From contig JAMDHS010000012.1 of NCBI GenBank assembly GCA_029717555.1, positions 62,001 to 126,000 of the forward strand: a DNA stretch of 64,000 bases, given 5' to 3'. The position numbers and the translations under genes were made by a program. This document shows positions 49,360-61,681 of the stretch, one piece after another; position 1 is the first letter of the stretch, and the number at the start of each line of letters is the position of its first letter. Under the pieces are notes generated by a model, which saw nothing but the letters and a program-made list of their open reading frames with translations, had not been told where the DNA came from and searched no databases. This stretch comes from Peribolospora baueri. Taxonomy: Eukaryota > Basidiomycota > Peribolosporomycetes > Peribolosporales > Peribolosporaceae.

Positions 49360-52300
49360 ATGGACGTCGATGCGGAGCTCAGCCCCGGTAAGGTCAAGCG
49401 CGAGGACTCTTCGGATGGCGAGCCCCTCGCCATCAAGTCTAAGGTCAACGGCACTTCTGGCGTCAAGCGGAACCAAGCCATCGCGAATGACAGTAGCGAT
49501 CTCAGCAGCGAGGACGATAAACCACTGGTGGGTTGAGTCGACGGACCCTGCTCTCGTCTGACCCGCCAATTCGTACTTCATTAGCGGCGCGTCTTCTGAC
49601 ACGTGTTGGATCGCTCGATTGTACTCCCCTTCTCCCTCAATCCCCTCCCGTCCGTTCGACCCAGGCGAAACGCGTGAAATCCAACGGAGCGCAGGCCAGG
49701 TCGGCTCCCGTCAAGCCTAAGGTGGAGAGCGATTCCGATTCTGATTCGGAAGATGACAAGCCGCTGGCAAGGAAATCCTCGGCCAGGACGGCCAAGACCA
49801 CGCCTGTTCCCAACACCACCACCACCGCCGATGCCCGTCCAAAGCGCGAGAGCGCTGTCGCGGCATCGAAGCTCAAGATGAAGGAGGAGGACTCTTCCGC
49901 CTCGGACTCTGAGGACGATATGCCACTCAAGAAGAGAGCCAAATCCGTGTCATCGACGCCTGCTAAGAAAGGTGGCCTGTCCAGAGCTACCTCGACGGCC
50001 TCGACGCCTCGACTTAAAGAGACATCGACGTCGGCCGAGGCAGCGGGCGAGGATGAGGACGAGCAGGGCGGTGAGGGCGTGGACGCTGAGAAGTGGAAGC
50101 AGATGACTGAGGGAGACGGCTCGATCCGCTGGACGAGGCTCGAGCACAACGGCGTCACTTTCCCGCCTCCTTATCAACCCTTGCCGAAGAACGTCAAGAT
50201 GAAGTACGACGGTGAGCGATCCGCCCCCGGAAGGAGCAGGGCGAGGCCGAACTGGCTTCTCTAACATTTCCTGTCCTCCGTGCGCGCATCTTGTTGATCC
50301 TACGTACTTTGATCAGGCAAGCCACTGGAGCTCCCTCCGGAATCCGAAGAGGTGGCATACTTTTATGCGCAGATGCTCGAGACACCGCACGTCAACCCCG
50401 ATGAAGTGACGAGGTCGAAGCTCAAGGACCCAGACCTGTTCAAAAAGAACTTTTTCAACGACTTCAAGGATATCCTTCGAAAGCATCCTCCGGTAGGTCT
50501 CATAGTCGTATGGAGACGGTTGACTCGCGCTCAGGAGATGGGCGACTGCTCGCAGGTCTTGTCTGATGCTCAATGCTTCCGTCTCCTCTCCCTCACACCG
50601 CACATACAGCGGGACGGCACGAAGGTGACCTCTCTCGAGAAATGCGACTTTCGTCCGATGTGGGAGTACTGGGAGGAGGAAAAGGCCAAGAAGAAGAGCA
50701 TGACAGCGGCGCAGAAGAAGGCGCTCAAGCAGGCGAAGGACGAAATAGAGAAGCCGTACACACATTGCCTCATGGATGGCAAGGAGGAGAAGGTTGGCAA
50801 CTTTCGCCTCGAGCCTCCGAGTCTCTTTCGTGGGCGCGGCGATCACCCTAAGAGGGGCAAGGTCAAGGTGAGCCTGGAGGGCAGGCCGGCTCTCGACTCA
50901 TCTCTGCTCTTCTCGACCGCATTGGTTGAATCCTCATGCTTGGTTTCGCCCATTCCCCAGCAACGCATCATGCCGGAGCAGATTACGATCAATATAGGCA
51001 GAGAGACAAAGGTGCCTGAACCTCCAGCTGGTCACCGATGGGCGAGCGTGATCCACAATCAGACAGTCACCTGGTTGGCGCATTGGAAGGAGAACATCAA
51101 CGGCAGTGAGTGCTCATCCCCCTTGCCGTTGGCAGAGGTGACGTCAGGTGACTTGCACGATCACGGCGCAACATGCATATTCATTTGCATTTGCGCGGTC
51201 ATATCCAACAGACGCAAAGTATGTCTTCCTAGCACCTACGAGCACCATCAAGGCCAGGAGTGATGAGGCCAAGTATGAGAAGGCTCGCGAGCTCAAGGTC
51301 AGTTTGCTTTGAATGGATGTGCATCGTACAGAGATGAATGGCTTCGCTGACACGCCTTCCGTCGGCCGTGCTCGATCGCTACTTGTCACAGAAACACATT
51401 GAGCGGATCCGCCGAGATTACACTAACAATCTCTCAAACAAGATCATGAAGGACCGTCAGCTGGCGACGGCTGTCTACTTCATCGATCAGTACGCCCTGC
51501 GTGCGGGTAACGAGAAGGGCGAGGACGAGGCGGACACGGTGGGATGCTGCTCCTTGAAGCGGGAGCATCTGACGCTTTACCCAGGAGCCGGACCAGATGG
51601 GAAGGATCAAATCAAGCTCGAGTTCTTGGGCAAGGACTCAATCCGATACGTCAACACCATCACCGTCGAGAAGCGCATATTTAAGAACCTCGTACACTTC
51701 CTGCAGACGACGGACGAGAAGGGACGGAAAGGTCAGAAGAGCGAGGGAGATCTCATCTTCGACCGCGTCTCGGTGAGTGGCTTGGGTTCGCCGGCCTTCA
51801 TTATTTCGTCTCGTCCGAGGGTACGGGTTGCAAACGTTGTCTGAATACTTTCAATCCGATCTCCCTCCATACCTTTTCTTGTAGACCACGGACGTGAACA
51901 AGTGGCTCCAGTCCCACATGGCCGGCCTGACCGCAAAGGTGTTCCGTACCTACAATGCCTCGGTGACGATGGAGAGAGAGCTCGGAGCGCTCACTCAGGC
52001 GGATGCGACCGAGGCCGAGAAAGTGCTGGCATATAACCGCGCCAACCGACGGGTGGCCATTCTTTGGTGAGCGCCGCAGAGCATGGGGACGCCGGATCGA
52101 TTTCCTTCCTTTTAATTGAAAACGACTCACTCTTGGATTAACACTTCCATCGATCTCGTGTAGTAACCACCAGCGGACAGTCGCGGCATCGCATGCACAG
52201 GGCATGCAGAAGATGACGGACAGGGTGAGCAGGCGTTGGCAAGCTAGTCGTCACTTTCCTTTTTCTCGCACAGGCACCGATGCGCTTGCTCGTGTCGGTA

Positions 52301-53402
52301 TTGACGCGCTTCCTTCATCGCACCGCAGCTGCGCGCGCTGAAATACGAGCGCCGCAAGCTCCGACACCAACTGCACAAGCTGACGACGGATCAGAAGGAC
52401 GCCAAGGCGGACAACAAGCCCGAGTCGGGGGACAAGAAGCTGGTGAAGGACGCAGAGTCGGATCTGGATGACGAGTGGATCGCGCAGTACGAAGACAACC
52501 TTTACGAGCAGAAGACGGAGAAGTTGAAGGCCAAGTTTGAGAAGGATCAGGTACTCAAGGCGGAAGAGTGAGTTTTGGTTTCGCCGGTCGACGCCACTCG
52601 CTTTCCACTGCTCTGCCTTTCTGAGGCGGCGCAAAGACGGAGGCGGCGATCCCTTGTCAGCTTCGTTGATGCATGCGATACTGTCCCGTTGCCGACCTCG
52701 CAGTGATGACAAGAGGATGACGAAAGAGCAGCTCGACGAGAAGCTGGGAGCGCTCAAGGAGGAGTTCGCACGACTGAAGAAAGAGCGTGGCAAGACCAAG
52801 GCCGACGGAGGCGTGTCGGCGGCGAGCGTTAGGAAGAAGCTAGCGACCATGGATAAGAGGATCGAGAAGTTTAGGACGCAGATGTGAGTCCGCTGTGATC
52901 TCTTCACTTGCGGTGCCGCTCGCCGTTCACCACGTTGGACACTGTGGACGGACCGACCGTGTTAACCTAACCATGTCGCTACCGTGCGTATAGGACGGAC
53001 AAAGACGAGAACAAGGAGACATCGCTCGGAACGTCCAAGATGAACTACATCGTAAGTAGTTCCCTGCGGTTGTTGGCCTCCTCATTTCTACTGCCGAGGC
53101 GGTTCTCTGAGTACAAATAAATGGATTGATTGGTGAATGGTGTTATAGGACCCTCGAATCACGTTCGCTTGGTGCAAGAAATATGACGTCCCCATCTCGC
53201 GAGTGTTCGCCAAAACGCTCCAGGACAAATGTGCGTCCCTTCCGTCGCTTCTCAGCTGTCCTTTATGGGTGTCGCCTCGCCCTCGTGCTGCTCTTGCTGA
53301 ACTGAACTGAACTGGCTGCGGACCCTGTTTCGCTCCTCGTCGGTCCTCCCTCGTCCGCCAGTCGCTTGGGCCAAGGATGTGGACGAGGGTTACAAATTCT
53401 GA
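49360..53402 (+). CDS. TOP1: DNA topoisomerase I (type IB)
   Basis: Relaxes supercoils in nuclear DNA through a 3'-phosphotyrosine link. Fourteen exons: 49360..49527, 49665..50211, 50317..50492, 50610..50867, 50961..51105, 51212..51297, 51392..51772, 51885..52066, 52164..52224, 52329..52567, 52704..52883, 52994..53051, 53149..53230, 53362..53402; 867 aa. An acidic/Lys-rich N-terminus of about 230 residues is followed by the core ([28 protein letters not shown] with the catalytic Arg, CNHQRTV), a charged linker, and the C-terminal domain with the active tyrosine in SKMNYIDPRI (Tyr826). The intron 53052-53148 cuts two residues after that tyrosine's codon begins the motif end. All catalytic residues I can recognise are intact. 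Confidence 0.96.
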
Positions 53403-54031
53403 AGAGGTCCTTCCGCGGCCCTTTCCACTGTCCTCGTAATTTTGGTCCGGTCGGACTCCCATTTCTAGAACTCGCAATACGGATTTCCCACCCGCTTAAA
53501 ACTGCGTCTCTTTCCTTTCTATGCTCCGTTCTCAGCCCGGCGAGGCACCCTTCTCGATTTTCCCTCTTTCTTTTCCAAACTTTTTTGACATTCGCAAGTT
53601 GCTCACGCCCATCATCTCGCCTTTTCTCAAACCCTTTCCGTCCGTCCGCCTCGGGATTCCGACAAGATATTAAAAAAAAAATTGAAGATCGGAGAAGAGA
53701 AGATGGAGCGGTGTTTCTCGCTGTATTACTAGGCAATCTAGGCAACTCCCATGTTCCCCTCCGGTCGCCAATGTTTGTTGTAGACAGGATATTTGGCTGG
53801 ATTAAGGGGGGTCAACGGGGTAAGATGATTTCGCTTCGAACGGTATTGAGGTATCGAATGAGATATCGGCCGGGGACGGGCGGTCAGACGTGCTCTAGTC
53901 ATGGATGAACGACGATGGAAACACGGGAAAGGGGCATCTAAGGTCGTCGTCGTGTCGCCTGATGCCGAGAGCGTTTGTTCCGTTCCTCCCATTCCGCTTC
54001 CTCTCAGCCCCAGGTCCCGAGAAACATCGCA
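53403..54031. other. Convergent intergenic region, topoisomerase I / MAPEG
   Basis: About 630 bases between convergent stops. It holds an A9 run near 53674 and somewhat lower GC than its neighbours. No gene seen. Confidence 0.6.
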
Positions 54032-55102
54032 TCACTTGAGCGCGACGGCGGCCTTAATGAAGAGGGTGAATATGGAGCCCATGCCGAGCCCGAAGGCGAT
54101 CGAGCGCAAGAAGGCCAGCTTTTCCGAATTGGTGTAGATGTAGAGGAGAGCTGTGAAGGAGTGCGATGTGCGATGCGACGGGATGAAGGTATGCGAGGCG
54201 GAGGAGGTGAGCGCTGAGCTCTAGTTCGAGGACGACCGGCCGCGCCAGCTGGAGTGTGTCCGTGGCCGATGACGCACGAGAGGAAGGAAAGAAGGGGACG
54301 ATAGCCGAACTGGCAGCCAGGCGGACGGAAGAGGGGAAAGGCTAATAAGACTCACAGTACGCGATGCGAGAAGCGACGTAGAAGAAGGCGAGCTTGTTGA
54401 GCAGCGCGGGATCGAGCTTGACCACGCTGCCGGCCAAGACGGCGGTGGCGAAGAGGGGGAGGTTCTGCACACGTGTGCACGGTGGGGGAGGAGGGGGAAG
54501 AAAGAACGTCGACGGTCAGTGTCGGCGTCGAGGCCAGGGAGGGACGCGGAAGATGAATGTGCACAAGCAAGCACGGTCTGGAGGGAGACTTGGCTGGGGA
54601 TAGCGCACCTCGAAAGTGTTTTGCTGAGCCGCCTCGGCCCTGATGATCCTGTAGTGGGCGGGCGTCTTGACCTGGGCTCTGTTCAGCGCGGCCACGTATC
54701 CGCGAGGGCTAGAGGGTCCATCACACCGGACGGAGGAGGGACGAAGGAGGGCGGGTTGAGCAAGACAGGGAGAGAGCAGCAAGAGCATCGTCATCGAACG
54801 GCCCGCGCCATTCCTTCCTCGAAACGCTCACTTCGCATTCTGGAAGCCCGGCACGTCCTTGCTTATCTTGGAGGTGATGATAGCGTACCAGTGCGTCGTC
54901 ATCCCCACCATGAAAGCGGCGGGCTAGGGGGGCAACGCACAGATTGGGAAAGAGGGAGAACGGGTTGGGAGCGAGGTGAGCGAATAGACCGCGCGCCGAT
55001 CCCGATCTCGACACGTGAAAGTGCAGACAGAAGAAGGCAGGGCGTGCTCACGACCGCCAGAAGGGAGTAGTTGGTGTGGGCGAATTCAGCGAGGGAAGAC
55101 AT
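54032..55102 (-). CDS. MAPEG-family membrane protein
   Basis: Small four-helix membrane protein of the eicosanoid and glutathione metabolism family, with probable glutathione-dependent activity. Five exons: complement(54032..54150, 54356..54464, 54609..54708, 54832..54923, 55052..55102); 156 aa, the usual MAPEG size. The family core is seen in RAEAAQQNTFENLPLF across an exon junction, preceded by GYVAALNRAQVKT. Hydrophobic helices follow (FATAVLAGSVVKL, FFYVASRIAYSLLYIYT, IAFGLGMGSIFTLFI). The exact reaction cannot be told from sequence; microsomal glutathione S-transferase 3-like is the closest type. Confidence 0.87.
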
Positions 55103-56310
55103 GATGTCTGGAATGGGGAGAGAGAGACGAAGAGGAAGCGTGGAGGTAAAGAATAAAAGGTCAAGGTGATCGTCGTTCTTGTGCGTGCTGGGTTGGGGGA
55201 CTGACGAGGCCTTAGCCGGCGTGCGTCACCGGGAAGATTAGCCGGCGTCATCCACGAAGCCTTCTTCCCCGTACATTCGTCATCCGTGTAGGCTGGTCGG
55301 TTGGTTCGCCGGCGTGGGCCATGTCAGCTAGTAGTCTGTTAGTTATCGCGATCCACGACGCCTTTGGTGGGACCACTTCGAGCAGGCTTCCGTTGGGTCC
55401 CGCCAGCTCTGGTCGGAGCACGAGAGGCAGACAGATGGTGGAAGATGCACGGTGGTCACTGGTGTCAACGCTCGGACCTCTCACCCACGTTTCGCCCGGT
55501 GTGAGCTCGACTTGGGCCCAGCGGCAGCGATACACGAAAACGTATCTATCGAGTGTCTTCGTTTCTTCGCTAACCCTCCGCCGTCCTCGTTCGCTCTTCC
55601 TCAACTTTCACTCGCCAGCAGACGGACATGGAACTCTCTGCTGTGCCAAGCACCGCTTGAGGATTGGCCAAATAAGCCGTTTCACGCGCAAGCCTCTTCA
55701 TGGTTTCACTCTCGGAGCCCCAAGCGACGGCACCTGAGATTCGATCCGGCCGTCAAGCGAGCGAGCGAGACTGCGCTCCGTCGTCAGGTCTAACTAAGCT
55801 GCGCGCATGTCGTCATCTAGGACTACCAACCTCGTCCGGCGTTCCAGCCCGCCTCGAGCCGGATGCACCGACGGCCGCCGTCCTGTCTCCATCTTCGAGC
55901 CTCGCCAGGGCTTCCACGTCCGACTGGTGACTCCATGGGCGGCGAAGCCTGATAAAGTCCCGCGCTGGCGTTCAGCTCCCGGCCAAGGTCGCCTCAAGTC
56001 GCTGCACTGCCTCCAGGCGGCCGTATGCCTTGCACGGCGTCTGTCGTCGTGCCCGCCCTCGCCTTGCCCGCTTCACTCGGACGAGGTCTCGCGAAAATTC
56101 GCCAAGTCGCGCGGTGGCTGTGTTAGTTTCCATCGTCGAGGAAGGCGTCAGACGGCGAGAGCGTCGGTCGAAGAGCGGGCCTAGGAAGCAGGAATGAACG
56201 CTAGTCATAACATGGTATCGCGCTCGTCTATCCAGCGCTACGGGCTGAAATGCATGGACATCCATATATCATCCGGCCTCTCGTGCCCTGCGACGCTCCA
56301 CCGTCCTTCC
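55103..56310. other. Intergenic, no supported gene
   Basis: 1.2 kb between the MAPEG start and the TXNDC9-like stop. Two plus-strand frames (55321-55737, 138 codons; 55807-56184, 125 codons with an ATG) are open and less repetitive than usual. Neither shows a recognisable motif, and I could not join them to a convincing spliced model. Either a lineage-specific small protein or chance. Confidence 0.45.
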
Positions 56311-57904
56311 TCAGTCGTCCCAGATGTCGTCGTCATCGTCCGCTATTGCGGCCCTGCCAAAGCCCATAATGGGCTTCTGTGTTGATGCACGTTGTGGTGG
56401 TTGGATCACACCTGGGACGTTGAGGGGGGGAGGGGAAAAGAGAGGTAAGAGCGGATTAAGCAGAGGCGCAAGATGGCACGTGCGTCCAGACGTAAACGTC
56501 GGTAGGAGAAGCCTGCCTAGATCTAATCACCGCTTTGACTCAATCGTAGCTCGAGAGACGAGGTGGTGAAGTTGTCCGTATTGCCCACGTCTTCGAAGCC
56601 CACAATCCTGATAGAGAGTGAGAGGAGCAGAGCAAGGGAGGGATGGCTAGTGAGAATCTCATATGGCGCACGAAGAGGATGGACTTTCTAAGCCTCAAAG
56701 GACACCGGCACATTCCGAAGAAGAGAGGCGCGATTGTGTGCAAAGGCTCGGGTCAGAACGCACCTGTCCTTGGTCGCACCGTCCACGAAACATATCACGC
56801 AAGGCAGGACCTTGATGCCCAAGCGCTCCACGAGCCAGGGCACAGACTCAACGAACACCTTTATGAACCGAGTCTTAAAGTGTCGCGGTGCGATTTGCTG
56901 GCGACGGCGAGACGATGGAGAAGAAGAGAGGAGAGGGTGAGAGACGAAGCTTGGTCAGGACAGTCGCTTCGTCCTGACTTTTGCCTGCTCGTCGGCACCG
57001 GCCCCAAGGAAAGCCCCCCGGCTCGTCTCAAGCGACTCACCTCAAGGTGCTTATCCATGATCTTACACCTCGTGAAATCCCGATGATAAAAGTGCACGAC
57101 GCAGAACTTCTCCTTGGCGGTCACGTTCATCACCTCCTTCTCGTTCGTGATCTCTGAGAGCACACCGTGCGAGGACTCGCGCATGTCGCGCACTCGGGAC
57201 ATTCTTCGGAGGCCAAGAACGAGGATAGTAAGTGGATGGGGAACACGAGGACGGACTTGTAGGAAGGCGCAAGGACGTTTGCAACGCCGCGCGGAGGAAG
57301 GTCAGGTCGAAAGGAAAGACAGGACCACTCACTCTGTTTTCAATTGCTCCAACCTTGCCTCCCTAAACTGGATGTAGTCAAACCCATGCGATCCATCTTC
57401 CTCCCTCTCCAGTTCTTCCAGCAGCTCAGAGTCGCTTATCTCGTCGTCGTCGTCCGCGGCCCCTGCACCTTTTCTTCCCTCGTCTTCCTCGTTCCCCTTC
57501 TCCGCATACTGCCCCCACCCTCCCGCCGAACCCTGGATCTTGCCCTTGCCCACTGGCGGAGGAGAGGCGGAACGTGCACGCGCCGTGATGGAGCCATGGA
57601 GCGAGTCTGCCAGCTCTGTGAGCGGCGCGGCGTCGATGTCTTCCTCTTTAGGCACGGCGTAGAGCGGTCTGAGTAGTTTGACGGGCGGGCGGGAGAAGGT
57701 GAAGAGAATTTGGGGGATCGAATGTTTAGACCTTTCGTCCTTCCTCCCCCTCGCCTCGTAAAAGCGCTGCTCATGGGACCCACTCTGACATTCTTGAGAT
57801 TGTGTCGCCGCGCCCGGGCGAGGATAAGATATGAATATCCTCGGTCGTCGTCTGTCACCGCTGGACCGAGAAGAACGATCGCACCCCCCATCTCGCCCGC
57901 GCAT
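56311..57904 (-). CDS. Phosducin-like thioredoxin-fold protein (TXNDC9/Plp1)
   Basis: Cytosolic co-chaperone of the CCT chaperonin acting on tubulin and actin folding. Supported exons: complement(56311..56411, 56531..56607, 56764..56897, 57041..57203, 57333..57668) plus an uncertain short first exon. Two starts fit the frame: 57791..57784 (MSE, donor GTGGGT; 272 aa in total) or 57904..57885 (MRGRDG, donor GTGCGA; 276 aa). The thioredoxin fold is clear in VVHFYHRDFTRCKIMDKHLE, FKTRFIKVFVESVPWLVERL, GIKVLPCVICFVDG and RIVGFEDVGN. The CxxC redox pair is missing, as in this family. The tail ends in an acidic DDDDDIWDD. One acceptor is AAG (before 57203). Confidence 0.85.
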
Positions 57905-58112
57905 CCGTCCTCGCCGCAGCTTTTCTTAATCACACATGCAAAGTTTGTAATTGTGGGCTTGAAATTTGGAAGACCCGAGTTGTGCCCCGTGCGTTGTCGC
58001 AGCGCTGGAAAGAAGCCTCGGAATTCAAACCTCCATGACTGCCTTCTCGTCACCTCGCCTTGCCGTTCCCGTCTTTTGTAGCCAGGTGACCCCCCAGACG
58101 GCCAAGCTCGCC

Positions 58113-59670
58113 ATGTCGCCTACGCTCAGTCTCTCGGCGCTCCTGCCTACGCCGACGACGCTTCTCCTCCGCTTCCTCTCCATCGGCCCGATCCCAGCAC
58201 ACATTGCCTTCGTCATGGACGGCAACAGGCGCTGGGCCACCTCGCATCACCGGGACGTCAAGGAAGGGCACAAGGACGGCTTCGAGGCGCTTAAGCGGGT
58301 GCTCGAGATGTGTCTCGAGTTGCACGGTCTTCGAGCCGTCTCCGTGTACGCCTTTGCCATCGAGAACTTTCACAGACCGAGGGAGGAGGTGGAGACGCTG
58401 ATGGGCATGGCCAAGACCAAGCTGATTGAGATGTGCGGGCACGGGTGCGTACAAAGGGAGAAGGGGATTTCCAGTTGGAGATCACACAGTGTCCCCCAGC
58501 GGCTCATCTTTTTGTGCTCCAACTTTCTTCATGACCCATTTCCCCCTCGCTCCTTCCCTTCTCGTTCAGCGAGCTCATAGCGAGACATAACGTGCGAGTG
58601 AAAATCGTGGGGGCGAGACATCTTTTACCCCCGGACGTGCGGGCAGCGATGGAGGAGGTGGAGGGGATAACGGCCAGCCATACGGGGTGAGTTGTCGTCC
58701 GTCCTCATCATTACATTTGTTATGTCCCACCTGCCCCCAAGGACGCGCTGCATCCAACGCTGACCCGAAACTTGCCGCCGCCCGCATCTCGTTCATCAAG
58801 AACGACGCTGAACATCTGCATGCCTTACGCCTCCCGAGACGAGATGGCTTCCGCCATTCGACTATCCATCCAAGACAAGCTCATCGACGCCGGCACGCCC
58901 TCTTCTCCTTCTCCTTCCCCCCCCTCTTGTCCCGATACGCAGACGCTGACACCGACGTTGACATCGACGACTGTCCCCTGTCCCCCCACCTCGGCGGGTA
59001 CGACCCCGATCACCGTGCAAGACATCGCCGATCACCTTCAGATCTCGCCCACGGACCCGCAAGTGGACGTGCTCGTGCGCACGTCTGGCGTGAGCAGGTT
59101 GAGCGACTTTCTGCTCTGGCAGGTGAGTCCGGTTGGCGGTCGACTTGTGTGAGCACCAGGTGGCATTACGGGAAGGATTCCAGCCTGGAACGGTTCGGTC
59201 TCGCCCAGTCGGGCCTTTTTCTTTGGGACGGGTCCAGAGGAGGAAAGGAAGGCGGTGTGTTCTGACCTCTGACGGAAAGAAGAAAAGCGCAATCTGTTCC
59301 CGTATTTTGCGAATTCCGTCCAGCTATAAGGCCATCAAACTGACGCTCTTCCATTCGCGACTCTCACATTCGTCTCCATTCCCCTCGCCTCTTGTCTCCT
59401 CTCCTCGCGTCCCCCTCTCCCCGAACTGACCGGCGAAACCAGTGCAACTCGACGACGCAAATCCATTTTGTATCTTCCTACTGGCCCTCCTTCGGCCTCC
59501 GAGACTTGGTTCCCATCCTGCTACACTTCCAGCGCGAGGTGTGGTGGCGAAAAATGTCCGCATGGTGGTTTGCGGAGGAGGGGGACGGGGAGGGTAGGAC
59601 GGGTGAAGGGGAAGGGGGAAGGGAAAGGAAGCGGGACGGTTCGGAGAGGCAGACGTACAAGGGGCGATGA
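58113..59670 (+). CDS. RER2: Dehydrodolichyl diphosphate synthase (Rer2/Srt1-like)
   Basis: Cis-prenyltransferase that makes the dolichol backbone for protein glycosylation at the ER, together with a Nus1-type partner. Four exons: 58113..58444, 58570..58686, 58801..59122, 59443..59670; 332 aa. Motifs: HIAFVMDGNRRWA with catalytic Asp36; YAFAIENFHRPREEV; LNICMPYASRDEM; and DVLVRTSGVSRLSDFLLWQ. The last carries Val where bacterial and animal enzymes often have Glu; I believe yeast enzymes vary here too. A Ser/Pro/Thr-rich insert of about 35 residues lies before ITVQDIADHL, and the C-terminus is a charged Gly/Glu/Arg tail. An in-frame ATG at 58035 would add 26 residues. The acceptor before 58801 is AAG. 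Confidence 0.92.
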
Positions 59671-60964
59671 CGAAGATCCCTTTCCGTTCCTTTCCTGTCG
59701 CGTTGTACGCATTCTCGCTATGACAACCCCCTCCCCCCAGGAGAGACGCGACGCGATGCGACGCGACGTGTGGCGAATAGCGGACGCCATGTTCCGTTCG
59801 TCCCCAACCCCTCGAAGCTTGATGGCTGTGGCCGTAAGGTCGAATGAAAAGTGGGAGGCGCATGACTTTGATGAAAGGGTGAATGGCTCGTCTCAGATGG
59901 AAGGAAAACGTGGCTGGGGCGGTTGAGTTTTGCTTCAGGGAGGAGGAATAGGGAGATGGGAATGCTCGGACCGCGTCTGACATGGGTACGCCTTTTACGC
60001 CGCTGCGAGCCAGGTTATGGGAGCCGGCCGTCGGACGGAGAGACGAGCGATATACGCGCTGCCTCCGGGTCGAGAAACGACGTCCATCGACCGTCGTCAT
60101 CATGTGTCGTCGTCTCGTCTTGTCGTCCGAGCGTCACCCTGGATCGCTTTTGGATGGCCAGTCGAAGCTGCGTACGTTCAGACGTGAGCGGTGTGGCGGA
60201 ACGAACAAAGAAGAGAGCTGTAGGTCAGTTCATTTCAACAAAAGTTTCTTTTGCGGGACGTCATCATAGAGGTTTCCCAGATCGGACGACCATCGATTCG
60301 AACGTGGGGGCAGGGGGTCCTCGAACGACGTCGCTATCCCAAAGTGAATGAAAAATTCAACCGAGGCAGACCCTCTCAAATGGGCAACAGCGCACCGTCT
60401 CTAGCCACGAGCTCTAGTATACCGGCATTCGTCCCCCTTGTTTATTGACACCCTAGTCAAAAACAATGAGGTACACAACATTGCCGGTAAACCTCTGTCA
60501 CTCCAGGTCAAACGGACCCTAGCTTTCAATATGAAGTTTATTCCGAAATCTAGAATGTCAGACGCCGAATGGTCAGGTGACGTATGTGCGGTAAGTCGCG
60601 TGGCTAGCATTAGGGTCGTAATCCAACTGCACGCGTTTAACGCGACTCTCCCTTGGATAGATCTCTTGTTTGACGCGTTGAAAAGGTCACCGAGGCTCTT
60701 CTTCTGCTGCTTTGTTTTATCCCTGGGTTTATCCTTGGATGGCCTGGAAGGTTCCGAGGATTGGGGTACATGCAGCGATGACCTGCTGGAAGTGGCCTTG
60801 GAGGTACTACTAGCGGTTTCAGAAGAAGGTCCTGAGGTAGGGAGGGTACTGCTACGCAGTCGCCTCTCCACTACCTCGTTAACCATTTCCTGTAAAGTCG
60901 TTGAGCCATGAGTATTAATGACATCATGTTGACTGCGTAGGAAAGGGTTCAGCTCTAACCACGC
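59671..60964. other. Intergenic with a composition change
   Basis: 1.3 kb between the convergent prenyltransferase and P-loop kinase. The part up to about 60300 is GC-rich and featureless. From about 60340 to 60955 the GC content drops visibly and stops appear in most frames, as though this part has a different origin. See the tentative element at 60438-60911. Confidence 0.5.
60438..60911 (+). mobile_element. Possible reverse-transcriptase element remnant (LINE- or Penelope-like)
   Basis: A plus-strand frame begins with NNEVHNIAGKPLS and then FNMKFIPKS. This resembles the N-terminal stretch found before reverse transcriptases of several non-LTR groups (a V-x-N-L/I-S/A motif, then a G/N-x-K/x-F-I-P motif about 20 residues later). 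The rest of the frame shows nothing recognisable, and no RT core, ends or target-site duplication were found. AT content is higher than around it. Family and age cannot be fixed; it is at most a short fragment. Confidence 0.25.
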
Positions 60965-61681
60965 TTACGTGACCTCGTGCCTGGTGAAGCGCAGGACGAG
61001 GGCGTGGTCGGGAAGGAAGGGGCGCTCGACGAAGGCGCGCTCGCAGCTCTCCTTGTTACTCCTCCAGTTCCGGAGGAAGAACCAGAGAATGCTCTTCTCA
61101 CGGTCGAAGAAGGTGGTCGAGAACGACTCGACGCACCCGCTCCTACCGAACAGCTCCTTCTTGGCCCAGCATCTTGCCACGGTCCGCTTGAGCAGCCTGG
61201 CGAAGGTGAACAAGAAGGGTAGTCGAGGTAGACGAGGTGCGTGGCTTTGGACAATGTGAGGTCCAGAACGTGCGAGTAGAAGCCGTCCACCGTGCAGGAA
61301 GGGTGCTGGCGCAGCGTCGCCTCGACGTCCGACCGGAACTCGGGCCAGGGCACCTCGACCCAGTCGTCGCGAGACGATCGAGCTCGACGTGGGCGATGCC
61401 CAGCGCATCCGCAAGCTGCTTCGCGAGCGTGGACTGTGGGGACGCGAAGTCAAAGTCAGCCGTGTCAAAAAGAAGGGCGATCAAGCCAGTGAGCAACCAC
61501 GAGGAAAAACATTTAGTCACAAGAGCGACTCGTAAAGGGGGAGGCGGAAGAGAGAGGATGCACGAGGAGCGCGTGGATTCGACTAGCTAGCTACCTTTCC
61601 CGAGCCACACATGCCGATGATGACGATCCGGATCGCGGGCGATGAGTTGGTCGGCGTCGTCTTCGACGATGTGGATGCCAT
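60965..61681 (-). pseudogene. P-loop kinase (FlaR/adenylate-kinase-like) with a broken frame
   Basis: Small nucleotide-kinase-like protein. Exon 1 complement(61595..61681) gives IRIVIIGMCGSGK, and exon 2 starts at 61433 with STLAKQLADALG, completing the Walker A loop GSGKST. Exon 2 then needs three frames to follow the family: HVELDRL; then DDWVEVPWPEFRSDVEATL with DGFYSHVLDLTL and LVYLDYP; then FLFTFARLLKRTVARCW to VLRFTRHEVT and the stop at 60965. The changes fall at about 61375 and 61217, each looking like one missing base in directly adjacent conserved sequence, with no room for an intron. The second lies in a CCC run. Either a recent pseudogene or two assembly errors. With an intact frame it would be about 185 aa. 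Confidence 0.7.

Noticed and set aside
55321-56184. Two plus-strand frames that might form a small spliced gene
   Set aside because: No motif, no convincing splice pair, and no clear codon bias. Kept only as a note in the intergenic entry.
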